A stretch of 64,000 bases of DNA from Pyrocephalus nanus (taxonomy: Eukaryota > Chordata > Aves > Passeriformes > Tyrannidae): NCBI GenBank assembly GCA_038380795.1, contig CM076280.1:5133501-5197500 (forward strand), given 5' to 3'. The position numbers and the translations under genes were made by a program. The first letter of the stretch is position 1, and each line of letters starts with the position of its first letter. The notes below the pieces were generated by a model. That model saw only the letters and a list, made by a program, of their open reading frames with translations. It made no database searches and was not told the origin of the DNA. Below are positions 44,831-57,000 of the stretch, piece by piece.

Positions 44831-47800
44831 GCTGCACTCAGAGAAGAAATTCTGTAAAATTAGCTCAGTTTTATTCCACTGCTCTGCTCTCTTGATCAAA
44901 CCATGTTCCCAACCCTGTTGATGTAAATCTACAGTAATTACTCTGACTTGGTTAAATTAGTCTCCTTGTTCTTTGGGGTAACCAAGAGCCAAATCTGGCT
45001 ATTCCACATCTTCAGATCCCAAATGCTCATTTCCCCAGGGGAAACAAGTGGTTGTTCTCTTAATACCACACAACCAATGAAGTTGTGGGCAAGAAGCTGG
45101 AGATAGCCTGTCTTTTTAATCAGCAATAAAGTTATCAATTATGTTCGAGCTGTAAAAGCTTAATTACTGAGGATTATGAATGAGGCAGGAGAGCCCCAGT
45201 TCAATGAGCACATTCCAGATGGAGAATGTTGCTCCGGACCTAAGGGGAAAAAATAATGATGGTTTTAGCTTGGAAACTACATCCAAAGGCTAGGAAGGAA
45301 GAGCTCATGGCATCAGGTGTCTTTGGTGTCTTTCCTTAGTTATCACAGCACTTTACTGCAAGTGGTTATACATTATTCAGGCTGGAGCTCTAAATCAGGT
45401 ACAAATTAGAAAGTGGAAACTGAAGATACTTGGGGTTTTAGGAAGGTTTGGATCTGGAATTTTTACAGCTAATGCAGAGACTTTCTCTGTTAATGAAGCC
45501 AAAGAACAAGCTCCATGCACTGACAGCCATGGTGAGTCTGCAAACCTTTGATACAGAGGAGCTGTGGTAGGAAACAGGGACCCCTACTTTGCTCTCATGG
45601 GTTGCAGATGACATAAAAATCTGTTGCTGAATAAGAATAACACAGTATGGGACTGGAAACAAAGCAAGGGGTTTGGCATGGAAGGGAGAGATCCTTTTTG
45701 CAGAACCATTTTCTCTTTGGAGCTTTGCTGACATCTGCAACCAGCCTGGCAGAGCCTTCCTCGTGCAGGGAGACTCTGGGCACAGCCCTCACAAAATAAG
45801 CACCCAGGCTTAGTTGTAACTCTCCTTCTCCACTGGATAAGAACCAAAATGAGGAGCTAAAAATCATTTTAAAAGCACATTCTAAAAAAAAAAAAATCCT
45901 CCTAAGGATAACAAAATCTGGAAAGAAAAAGATGGCCAAAACACTAACAGGAGGAGCATGGTTTTATCTGAGACAGAGTATGCCAGCAGCAGGGAGAAAT
46001 GGAAAGGGACAGTGAAATTATGAATGAGAATTAATAAATTTTGGCTTCAAATGGGTTCTTCAGTTCAGCAAACCTGTGGTTCTGAATAGAAACACTTTGC
46101 TATGTCCCTACCCATGGCTAAATCCAAGTAAAACCTATGAAATTGCTTCAACAGGAATGATGCAAGTGCTATTGATGGAAAGTGTCAGGAATTACTAAGA
46201 AAAGGGCCTCTGAAATCAGCACATCCCAGGCTTGGAGAGGAGTATATGTGTGCCATAACCCTATGAAACCACTTCCCTGGAGCAGGGTTGTCTAGTCAGA
46301 AACAGAACTAAAGAGGGGATCAGTGAGGGGAGGGAAATACCCACCGTCTCTGATTGAAATCTATTTTTATCTTGTGAAAAATATCTTAATTTTCACTTAT
46401 ACTCCATGCCTGTAGCTAAGGGCCATTAAAACTAATAAAAGTAAATCATTTGTGACAGATCTTAGAAAACAGTTTCTGCACTGCACCGCACTCTCAAATG
46501 CTCATTAGAAATAGTGGTTTTCTTTTCAGGAGAATGCTTGCTGAATGCTTAAAACGTGTTGCCTCCAACTTTTGACAACTAGCACAGGCTATGAGAAGCT
46601 TTGAAGCAAATGTTTGACATAAAAAAGATGGTCTGATGCTATATCAAATAAGACTGGGGAGGAAGCATCAAAGCAGAGACATTAGGATGAAATGAAGTTG
46701 GAGGAAAGAAAATCAACACACTCATTTCTGATTTTACATTTTCTGGCATCAGTATAAACAACTGATTTGCATTTTCTGAGGACACTACATGCAATCCTTA
46801 ACAAATTAGCATTAAACAGAGTCTCCTCCCCAAAAAACTTTCTAGTAACATGGGGCAAGGCAAGAAAAAAAATTGTTGCTTACAGTGTTGGTTCCCAGGA
46901 AGAAAAGCCTCCATCTTAAATGAAAACCAAGGATATCCCTATATAGCACTATCTCATGGTCCATTCTGAACAAAGTCCTTGCTGGAAAATAAAAGGATTG
47001 AACACCCCCACACACTGTAAAATAATGAGATGTCAAGCATCTTGGCTTAACTCCTCAGAGGGTTAGTGAAATAAATGTCTCATTTGTTTTACATGGTATT
47101 TTTCTTAAATACACTTTGAAGTATCTTGTACATTGATCCAAGCAGAGCAGTGTGATCTTAACCCCCAGAACAGAGGTGAGCCACTATCAATAAAAACTGG
47201 ATTACCTGGAATACCCCCGAATAGAGTCAATGAGGCTTCACCTCCTTCTGCTAAAAGGACAGTTGGAATAAAGAGCATGAAAACCAGGTCCTGTCCCAAC
47301 ATTTCCTCAGACAGGAAGGTGTAAGCCCAGGGTTCACAGATGTAGTGATCAGGGAGGTGTTTCCTGGAGAGGTTCTGCTCAGCTACTCATTTCCGGCTGT
47401 GATTTGTTACAACACGTGGGTGTTGCTCAGGAGAACTCCAGAAGGGCTTTTGTTTAGCCACTGTACCAACGCTTTAAGGGAGAGTTTGGAGTTCCTGAAT
47501 TTGGGATCATGAGAAATGGGCAGTAGGGTTATCAATGAAAAAGTTACAAGGACATGTAAGAATAGTCTTGTATAAATGCAGGGAAGAGGCTGCCTAGTCT
47601 TGTCAGACACCAGGCTTGCAGCCCTGTGCAGTTGGGAACCAACGAGTTTCCCTTGCACATGAAGTTCTAAGGGTTCCATTCCAGTTATACCCTGCACAGA
47701 GAGAACTAACACAGCAAAGCATCTCAGAAGTCCTGCAATTTACATCTCCCATCCATATTTTATTCCTTTCCTCCCTTTGGCCCTCAGTCTCTCCCCATCG

Positions 47801-47929
47801 CTCGATCAGTTTTCATGGTCATTCAAGTCGTAGGGGTGATTTGTTCAGGTAAAATGGAAAATTGAAATGGAACGGGTGCTGGATACAACCTCATCCGCTT
47901 CTTCTATTTTGTCAAAGTGCCGTGGCTGT
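44831..47929. other. Non-coding stretch, no gene or element recognised
   Basis: A 14-base A run lies near 45884-45896. Overlapping antisense frames at 45438-45939 (87-114 codons) are unrecognised. 46370-46460 and 46720-46810 are AT-rich. No RNA gene is seen. Confidence 0.5.
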
Positions 47930-48130
47930 TCATTTTTTCATGGCCATGAGTTGAAATAAATTAAACTTCCCAGAGGCGAAACTTCTCTAAGATCAAATTG
48001 GAATATATTGATTAGGCTCTTTGAGGGCTGATGGATTGGACTCTTATGCTTTATAAACACATTTACCAACACGCTCTCAGAAACAGTTGCTTAGCACTAG
48101 GCAAACTGATCGTGTTTATTTAAAGCTGTG
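47930..48130. promoter_or_regulatory. Possible conserved non-coding block
   Basis: AT-rich, repeat-free text with a few surviving CpGs: TCATGGCCATGAG, AAATAAATTAAAC, GAGGCGAAAC, TATATTGATTAGGC, and GATCGTGTTTATTTAAAGC. It resembles other candidate elements in the window. Composition only. Confidence 0.25.
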
Positions 48131-49433
48131 ACAGTGGTGTACACCTGTAGCCCTCATTCTGGCCCATAAAGTCTCACTTTCTGATTGATGGAGACAAGTT
48201 GAGCTGTCTGCCTGCCTGACTCCCAGCACCGGTCCCAAAGGTTGCTGGGCTGATGGAGTCCAGCATAATGCATCACTGTCAGTAAAACAACTTAGCATGT
48301 CATTGAGGAGATCTGATCAGCAGGAGCCCGGGAGGGAGGATAAAAGCAGCAAACTGGAAGAATTTTTGAGTGCTTATGATGGCAAAGAGGACAGGGAGTC
48401 CCAGAGCAAGAGAGTTTTGAAAGAACATGTATACTAATAGCTTTAGATGCATGACACTAGAGACGAATGAATATAGTTACTGGCCAAAATGTCCAGGTAA
48501 AAGGAGTCCCAGAAAGCAAAACTTGGATGTAATTCACTCATAGGAATAGCTGGCAGTAAAATCACGGATTTCACACAATTAGAGAGAAATGCAAAATTGA
48601 GAGTTACGTCCCATCAGCTCCAAGTCATGAGTGATGCACGATCCTGAACGACCCCGGCCTGCCTTTCATTTTCCAGGCTCAGTCTGCAGCTGTGATTTAG
48701 GAATTGTCTTCAGAATAAGAAATCTGAGAGAAACATAAGGCGAGGTTGGCAGCGAAGGACAAAGATATGGAGGTAGGAACTGTGAACTGGAACTTCACCA
48801 GATGGAGATGAAGATTTGTGGGGATCATGTCAGGAAGTCTAATAGTCCAAGGAGAAAAATTACTTTTCTAATTTCTTACAAGAAGAAAGAAAAAAAAAAA
48901 CACAGGCATTTTAACTTAAAAAATGATCTATTGCTGTATCAAAAAGCAGCAGTAAGAAGAATCAAAGCAGAAACCTTTAAATGAAAGAAGGCATCTTGCT
49001 CCCATCACTCTCTAAAGGTATCTGTAGCGTTTCCAGCTCTGGTTGCTAGTCAGAATCAGAAAGTGTGGGTGGCACTTGAGTGCTTTTCTTCCAGTCTCTC
49101 GTTGAATCGGAGTGGATCAGACCATGTGGGATGCCAACCTGCTCAGACACGTCTCGGTGACATCTCACAGGCTGTTTCATGCCATAGCCCAGAGCAGCGT
49201 GGGAGAGAGCGTTAAGGGAACATAAGTCAAAGAGCAGAATTTTGCCTTCAGGTTTCTGCCGACAAACAACTTGACAGGGTGTGTGCTTTCCAACAGGGAA
49301 TAAGCAACCACTCCAGGGAGACAGTGACGTACCTAATTTCCCCCAGTTCACCTTGTGTTACAACCAGGATTTGTGGTCTGCTTTGGAATGCTTCAGCTGC
49401 CAGCCCCTGTGCAGACACACTGCACTGGATATG
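48131..49433. other. Non-coding, no recognised feature
   Basis: 48590-48770 has several CpGs (TTACGTCC, GCACGATCC, GAACGACCCCGG, AAGGCGAGG, CAGCGAAGG) and might be a further constrained block. A 12-base A run lies at about 48889-48900. No gene recognised. Confidence 0.45.
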
Positions 49434-49602
49434 AGGAGAAAGTGCTTTACTACGAGGGTGTGAGGCCCTGGCACAGGTTGCCCAGAGAAGCTGTGGCTGC
49501 CCCATCCCTGGAAGTGTCCCAGGCCAGGTTGGATGAGGCTTGGAGCAACCTGGGATAGTGGAAGTTGTCTCTTCCAACCCAAAATATGCTATGGTTCTAC
49601 GG
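49434..49602 (+). mobile_element. CR1 LINE 3' fragment with internal deletion
   Basis: Reads 'GAGGCCCTGGCACAGGTTGC', 'GCTGTGGCTGCCCCATCCCT', 'GAGGCTTGGAGCAACCTGGG', then jumps from 'ATAGTGGAAG' to 'TTGTCTCTTCCAACCCAAAA' and ends in ATGCTATGGTTCTACGG. Compared with the 16.5 and 41.4 kb copies about 40 bases of the 3' UTR are missing. The tail is degenerate. Frames of 67 (plus) and 149 (minus) codons cross it. Confidence 0.9.
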
Positions 49603-49900
49603 TAAGTGTACATGAAGCGGTTTGCTGAATGAATGAGGCACAAGGAGGCAGTGTAGGAGAGTTTCAGCACGTCAGCATCTTCCACACAGCCCAACAAAGT
49701 GTTCTTTGCTGCATTATGGTTTGAAGTGCTTCATTTCAGTTTAGCTTAGAATGACTCAAAGCCATACATTTTTCACCATCTTTACAGACTGTCTCCCTAA
49801 ATCATACATTTTGCTCTTTAAAGTTTGCACCATCTTCCTTTGAGACTATTCCCCAGGCTAATATCTTCGGAGACAACTTCTCAGCCTAACAGACTTTGCT
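49603..49900. other. Non-coding, no recognised feature
   Basis: AT-rich unique sequence downstream of the CR1 copy, grading into a possible old LINE remnant. Confidence 0.4.
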
Positions 49901-50046
49901 CTTTTATTCCCCTTAGTTGGCCTAAATTTTCCCTTCGCTTAATTCAACCCAATTATTTCCAGTGATACCCACTGGAGCACCCTTAACATTTTCTTTTTGC
50001 TTTATGGTGTTTTAGCTCTTCAAAGGCTTGCAGACATTTGTCCTAA
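49901..50046 (-). mobile_element. Possible ancient L3/CR1-like remnant
   Basis: The texture 'TTATTCCCCTTAGTTGGCCT', 'TTAATTCAACCCAATTATTT' and 'TAGCTCTTCAAAGGCTTGCA' + 'GACATTTGTCCTAAT' recalls the reverse complement of old CR1/L3 3' regions, where 'TTTCAAAGATTTGTAGACTG' style text precedes 'TCATGTCC'. Divergence is high and the borders are guesses. The call is from memory, not an alignment. Confidence 0.3.
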
Positions 50047-51310
50047 TGGAGAGGGGAGGGAGAGTTATCTGACATGTCGGGGAGGAGAGGTTGCTCTGTT
50101 CCGATTCCATTACAGCAGGAAACACGCTGGATATCAAAGAGAAATTTATGTAATGTATTCCTGCATTGTTCACAATACAGCATCATGTTTTATGCAAGCA
50201 AAAGGAGCGTGAGGAGAGAGGGGAAGAAAACTCCGTTTAACTGGCAGTGAAATGACAATAAAACAACAAATGGGGAAATGGCAGGAGATAAACCACAGCT
50301 TTTATGGGCTGATTCCTCAGTTGGTATCATGAGTGGAAGGCCATAGAGCACATCTGAGGTGATGAGGAGGAAGAGAGTGATGCTGGGTGGGGAGCAAAGG
50401 CTCTGGGGTGGATTTGGGGGCTACACACCATTCAAAACTGCCCCAGGACCTCCCCCTGAGCTGTATGGCAGGGGCAGGGGGCAGAAGGATCCCTTGCATC
50501 ACAGAGCTGACTCTCCAGCACAGTCCACAGCCCTCAGGAACAACCTGGGCAAGGATCAGAATGAGCCAGATGAGCTGGGAAAGTACATACAAATGCTGTG
50601 TCAGATGTGACATTTGGTTGGGACATACTGGTCCTGGAATTTCTGGTCACTGGCATAAACTGGAAGCAGAGCAACACCTGCAAAACTGGGAACTGCACAC
50701 ACTTTAGCCAGTGCACTTGTCACCTTCCCCCAGCTCTCCCCTTACCCTGCCCACAAAAAAATTGGTCATGAGAAAGAGGAAATTCAGATATTTTTGTGGG
50801 AAGGGAAGGGTCCACTTCACTGTGCCCAAACAGCCATCTCCATGTCTGAATGAAGACAGAGGTGTTTACTCTCCAGGAAAGTGGTACAGGTCTGGGGGAG
50901 CCAATTGCATCAAGGCTCCAATTGCATCATTGATTTTCAACTCTGATCAGTGAGGAAACAGTAACAGGATGAAGCAACAGATACAAAGATGCTGAGCACA
51001 GTGGGATGAAGAGGTGATAGTCACAGTCATAGAGAGAAGTTTGATTTGCTCTTTTGGGTCAACAGAGCACCTTCTGTTCATCACATTTGCAGTCCACTGG
51101 GACAGCAAGATGTTAGCACTCTCTGTTAAAAGGCTGTTAATCTGATGGCCTAAATACTAATATTCCCTTAAATCAAACCCTCATGAAGTTTTCCTCTGAT
51201 GCAAGAGTTTAAAGAATTAACAAAAACTTCACAGGGTGAGAAGGTGACTCAATTTAGGAAGCCTGCCATGAGATATAATTCCTTTTCTTATTTTTTGTTG
51301 CTGAAAGAAA
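50047..51310. other. Non-coding, no recognised feature
   Basis: Mixed DNA. A small direct repeat CCAATTGCATCA occurs near 50900 and 50918. Overlapping frames near 50317-50707 (98-106 codons on both strands) are unrecognised. Confidence 0.5.
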
Positions 51311-51342
51311 TACACACAGACACACACACACATATATACAAA
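51311..51342. repeat. Short (CA)n/(TA)n microsatellite
   Basis: TACACACAGACACACACACA then CATATATACA, about 32 bases. Confidence 0.85.
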
Positions 51343-51399
51343 TAAGTGAACAGACTTTCAGAGACAAAAGAACATTTCCATTTTGCAGCAATGATCACA

Positions 51400-51640
51400 A
51401 TGTAAAAAGGCTCCATCACCATGGAAACGGCCCTAAGCCTCATCATATCTAATGGTGATTTTCCAAAGAAGTCCTTGAAACATCTTTTGTTTCTTGCTTT
51501 GAAGTCAAAAGAAATGGTTGAGTGCCAAGAAGAGGGCTATCAGCTCCACATCTCCAATCAGGGCCCGGGCTCAGCTCTGCAGGCATCTCGCCCGCTCTGC
51601 GCGCCGCAGAAGCCTCACTTAGAATAATTGCCACACACAA
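51400..51640. promoter_or_regulatory. Possible conserved block with X-box-like site
   Basis: ATCACCATGGAAAC at 51415-51428 closely matches the RFX-family X-box (GTNNCCATGGAAAC type). The right part has a CpG-richer segment (GGGCCCGGGC, CTCGCCCGC, TGCGCGCCGCAG at about 51565-51610) followed by CACTTAGAATAATTGCC. Repeat-free. Function is inferred from motifs only. Confidence 0.27.
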
Positions 51641-54026
51641 GTTAACAAGGGAGGGAAAGCCAGAGGGAAACAGGACAAAATATACACATGTACATACAAA
51701 TGCAGGTGCCTCAAGGAGAAAAATCATCTCAACAAGTGGCAAACACGAGATTTCCATTCCCCAGGCAGGATCCTCCACAGACGGCGGTTGTGTCAACACA
51801 CGGAGCGGCTGAGCTGTGAGGCTTTCCATGCTGAGCCCACTTTTCCCTCGTGGCAGGGACACTCACGCTGCTGTGGCAGCAGCTTTGGTGTGCCTGATTT
51901 AGGAATTGATGACCTCATTAGGAGCGCTGGAGAGGGGGAAAGGGAGGAGGGAAGGGAGAAGGGACACCACGGAGTACGCTGAGGAGCTTTGTCACTGCTA
52001 ATGGAGTTTCTTGCTGCTTGCAGAGGGACTCACTGAGGGTTTTGAGCAAAGAAGATGATGGGACTTGCAACTGCACTGCCAGGGAAAACAAGCAGCTTGC
52101 AAGGGAAGCAGGAAATGCTTCTAGAAATGTGCCCACCTCCCCTCTTTATGGCCATTATACTGCCCCAAACCTTGGTCACGGCCCAGATGCCATGGATGAC
52201 AATGCCAGAAGGGGGGAAGAAGAGCCATGGCCAGTGAGACAGTAAGAGCAGGAGACAGCAGCTTGAGCTCCTCAACACTGGTGGTTTGAGACAAGAGCTT
52301 TCAGTCTGCAGAAAAATAAGAGTAACAAACACAAGCCTGAAAAGGGGAGTAGTGCTCCCAGAAATTTTGCTTATTCTGGGGACAGAGGTAAAAAGAGAGC
52401 AGGAATGACATCAGCCCCAACTTAAACCCATAGTTTGGCCTCTGCCACTACTCTCACCCTTCCCTCCATGTGGGATCACAGGAGTGGAGACAGGATAGCG
52501 TGATATAGCCACATTAAGCCCATCAAATACAGTGCTGTTGTTAATGTGATGGGATATTTCCAGGTGATGCATGGATAGAAACAACTGGAACCTTTGGAAA
52601 TGGAAACAGGTCAGCTACACTGAAAATTAGATCTTGTGACTCCAAGTTTACAGGGCTCTACAGAAGTGGCAGACTAATATAAAAAAATACTTTATTTTCA
52701 CTTTGTATGAAATGAAACTTCTCAGAAAGGCTGTGGGATTGAAAGGTCTGGTGCCTGAAAGAGCTGGAGGAGCTTCTGCAAGTGGTGTCTGGGACTAGAG
52801 TGTGTCAGTCTTGACCACTGCTTATTCAGTTAGGACTGAGCAAGGAATTGGATTTCTGTGCCTAAGTCACTTTGCTAATTGAGAGATGGATGACATTTTC
52901 ATCCAAAATTGGTGTAAGACTACCATCAACTCCCTTCATCAACACCATCAACCCATTCTTTGTTGTTCAGTTGGCTTTGAAACACTGACATGGAAGTGAA
53001 AGGCTTTTTGTTTCATTCCAGTCACCTGAGACCTCCAGACATCCCTCCTGTCTGCTGAGGTCATGTGCTTTGCCCTTTTTTATTGCTAAAATAGCCATCT
53101 GTCCCCTTCCTCATCTGCTCCCTTCTCCTGGTGCATTTCCTTGCAGAAATTAATTTTCCTTTAGACATTCAAGTTCAAAAGATCCTGACCCAAGACTACT
53201 GTCAGTAATAACTGCTTCTAAACCAGCTATCAGTAAAAATGAGGAGTTCTTTTCTTTTAACTTCTTTCTTTTAAAAAAAAAAATATTCTCTACAACCACG
53301 TGAAGAACAGTAAGATCAGTCCATCCTATATATTTTTAAGCTGTGCATATATCTATAGAATGTAGGTATGCACATGATTTGTTTTTAGCAAGTTCTAATA
53401 CCCTCAAATACAAAATATTCAATGTCCCTCTGTTGCTCAGAGAAGTGCAAAAGAACCTCATCCATTAGATAACTCCCAGTTGCCAACTCCTGGCTCAGAT
53501 CCACGAGGGCTTTGTCACTCAGGAAACAAGGACTTCAAACCTCAGAGCCAGCACTTCAGTGGCAACCTTACACAGAAAGAATAATAATAGTAATAGTAAT
53601 ACAGACATAAAAGATGGCAAGGTGCAGAGCAGCAAGGATCCTGCAGACAATTCCCAGGATACTTTTCTTCCAAGAAAGGAACAGATGCAAGATGCACCCA
53701 TATGAAAGTGTCCGCTGATAGCATCGCTTTGCGTTAGCTGAACATGAACATTCTTCACCTGTGACTTGGGATGCAGGGAATAGGCTTCAGCATCACATCC
53801 ATCCTGGTGATACAAATCTCCCCTGCACTGTTCTGAAGCCTTCAAATGCTTGGCAGGCAGTCCCAGCCCTTTCTCTTCACAAGGCAGAACCGTCCGTTTG
53901 CCAAGAAAAGGATTCGGAACTGGATAAACATTAAACAAATACTTCAGGGAGCTTTATTTTGTTTGTGATACACCTGTAGATTTTGCATTTGAACTCTTTG
54001 TGGAGAATTAAACTTTTGATGTGCTC
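51641..54026. other. Non-coding stretch, no gene or element recognised
   Basis: A 137-codon (51449-51862) and a 139-codon (53519-53938) antisense frame are unrecognised; the second passes through a TAATAGTAATAGTAATA run at 53582-53600 that gives poly-L or poly-Y. 10-base A run near 53274-53282. No RNA gene seen. Confidence 0.5.
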
Positions 54027-54065
54027 CTTCCTTCTTCTCCCCTGCCTTCCTCCTCCTCCTCCCCA
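54027..54065. repeat. Polypyrimidine tract (CTT/CTC)
   Basis: TCCTTCCTTCTTCTCCCCTG and then CCTTCCTCCTCCTCCTCCCCAG. It ends in CCCCAG, a splice-acceptor-like form, but no plausible exon follows. Confidence 0.85.
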
Positions 54066-57000
54066 GTATCTCAGGTAATGGTTCTGAGTCAGGAAGGCAG
54101 GATCAGTTTGATGGGGAAGTTACAGATGGTTTCATCCCTGAAGGAGTTCCCTTGGAACAGGTCAGTTGTCAAGGGTAGTTGAGTGACCTTCCTTCCCAGA
54201 AGGAAGGAATTACTACCACCAGTTCCCCAGAAACAGCTCAGACCTGCCATTTCACTTTGTCATGGGCAGGGATTGAAGCATCAAAAGAAAGATTAGCCTT
54301 TCCCTGACCCATGGGCAATGCTGGAGCATCCCCTTGCTCTTTTTCCAGACATCCCCATGAACAAATTGGATATTATCAGAACTACTTTTCATTCGTGTCT
54401 TGCCCTACAACGGTGCTGTGAGATAGAAGCAGATTCAGGGGTGAGGTGAATCCTTTAAAAAGTAAGATTAGTAATATTCTGATTCCTAATTTTCCTATTT
54501 CTCTGTTTCTTTGCCTCAGCACCAAATTTCACCCAGCTGGATGGAAGGGTAAAGAAACATATATTCCCAGCAGCTGTGTGACAAAGCAGCAACTGGATAG
54601 AGGAAGAAAAGTTTTGCTTACTGAGGGATAGGTATCTTTGCTGCTCTTAGTAGGCAACAGAGTCCCCACACTGGCTCCCACACCCAAAGTGCAAGTCCTT
54701 AAGAAGACCAGCCTTTAAAACCCTGATTATTCAGGCTCCCAAACTTTTCCTGGTTTCTAACAGAGGACCTGATTTTCTGCCATGAAAGTGGTTCCTCTTG
54801 GTTCTAGAGGATATTCTGGGGCCTCGTACCAGTTGTATCCAAAACAGCACAGCTGCCTGTGGGGATGTTTGCTATTCACATCACATTTGCAAAAGGCCAA
54901 GGCAGCAGTAGGGGGAAGAATAGAGAGGGTGGGAAAGGGGGGGAGGCAGGAAATAGAAGCCCTAATGTGTTTTCAGCTGGTGGGATTTTTTTGGTAGATA
55001 CTCTGTTCCCTCTCACCTTGATGCCTCATTTCACCTGCTCGCTGCCACAGGCAGTTGGACAGTGTAGTTCTGCTCCACGGGCAATGATGAACAAGAAATT
55101 ACAATAACAAAGTACGTCAGCAGCTCCCAGGCTCTGAGCAGCTGTAGGATCTCTGGCAGCTCTGAACGCTCCCATTTACACAGGGGGAAGGAGATGCTGT
55201 GCAAAAGGTGCTCCTCTTGCTGCCCTTGAGTGAGAAACCAGTAACAGCCAGGCTTGTTCACCTTGGGACGTGTTTTTGGTTGAGTTTTTGGAGCTCCCTG
55301 TGTGCTTTGGCTGGGCAGGAGGCAGGAGGATTGTGCAGAGTGTGTGTGCTGCTCTGCAGGGAATTGTGGCATCTGGAGTCCAGCTGAGTGTGTGTGATGG
55401 GTCTGGAGTTCACTTACTCCTGAAGGCAGCAGCATCCTGACATCCTTGTGCCCCCCAGGAAGAAAAACGAACACCCTTCTGTGGGCAAAGCTCTGACACC
55501 CACAAAGCACCAGGATGCCCGGTTTTGAGCGAGGGTGAATCCATGTAGCTCCAGGGAGTGATCAGGTCCTGTCTATTTACATCTGCCACACACCTGGTTC
55601 CTTCATCTGTTGGTGTTTTTCTGTTCAGTGAAAGGGCAGATGAAGAAGGTAGGATCTATCTCAGCCCTTCATCTTCTTTCTTGTCATTGCAGTGATAAAT
55701 ATTTGCTGCATCAGCCTGTCTGAAGCTTCCAAAGGGATGGAGCAATGCTGCCTCCCTCCAAGGGAAGCCGTCCTTTTGTTCAGTCCTTTTCTCCTTCCCT
55801 CCCCTCCCAGTGGAGCACATCCCTTCCACCTCTGCTTTGATTTCCTGCCACAACCCACCTCATCTTAGTGATCATTGTTAGCAAGGGACAGGTCACTTTG
55901 GAGACCTTGAATTTCTGGATGGTGAGGAGTCAGGCTTACAAGATCAAGCTGTTTCTGAGATTTCTAACTGGCTTTTTTTTTGGCATCATCTAGAAAGCCT
56001 TGGTCTTTCCTAAAGTGGGTTTACTTCCAGGAAACAAACACACCACAATCCCAAGAGACAGCTGGGGGCTGTTGAGCAACAAAGCATCCCTGGCTGCTGG
56101 TCAAAGGGAGTCACCACAAATGTTCAGACCTTCATCATCTCCTGGCACCAACTCCTCCCCTGCACCTGCATCTAGAAGACCATGCTAACTTGAAATTTGT
56201 ATAACTCAGGAATTAAAATTAAAACAAAATCAAGAGAGACCAAGGAGAACAGAGTTGTTAATGCTCCTGGAAATACATTCCACCTCCCAGAGGGCTCTGG
56301 AGAGCCTGCCCACTCCCGTGGCACCAGGGGTCTGTGTTCGCTGATTGGAGGCTAGGACTCAATTTTAATGGTACAAGTGTGCTCCAGTGACAGCAGGAAC
56401 ACCTCTAATCACTCATTTGATCTCCTTAAGACACCTCTGTAGGGGTGGGTTGGGAGAAGAACCCTTATAATGAACAGGAAGCTGTGCCCCACTGGGGCAC
56501 GGTGACACAGAGGACACATTTCAAACCCGTCAGTTTTGATCTCTGCAGGAAGTTTGTAAAATCAAACCCACAAGAACCATGATTCATCTGCAAAGACAAA
56601 ATGAACACCTCTGTTGCCTAACATAAAATCTGAGCTAACTCCCATTGGGAATCTTTCTGTTCCTTTGATGGGGTTCAGAGCAACTTGTCATTTAACCTTG
56701 CATTAATTTAAAAATGGTGCACTTTGGACCCAATTCTGATGCTCTTCCTCAGACAAGTCTCCCATTCAGGATATTGGGCCCTTTTGTCATCATTTCCAAA
56801 GGCAATGGAATAGAACCTAGCAGGTATAAGAGAAGAAAAACATCTTGACACCCTGATCTGAGAGAGGAAAGGTGCTGGATTTACACATTTTCATGGCATC
56901 AAAACCTGGCCCAGAGCTCTCTTGGGTCAACAGAAAATTTCCTGTTTATTCTAATGAGCTCTAAGTCAAGCTCTAAGGATTAATTTAATCATATTTGACA

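Noticed and set aside
49248..49697. 149-codon antisense frame
   Set aside because: Its middle part is a CR1 3' fragment translated backwards; the wording matches that of the antisense frames over other CR1 copies.
53582..53600. Trinucleotide-like TAATAGTAATAG run as coding poly-L or poly-Y
   Set aside because: The run is short and lies in an unrecognised antisense frame; it contains stop codons on plus. Treated as a minor simple repeat.
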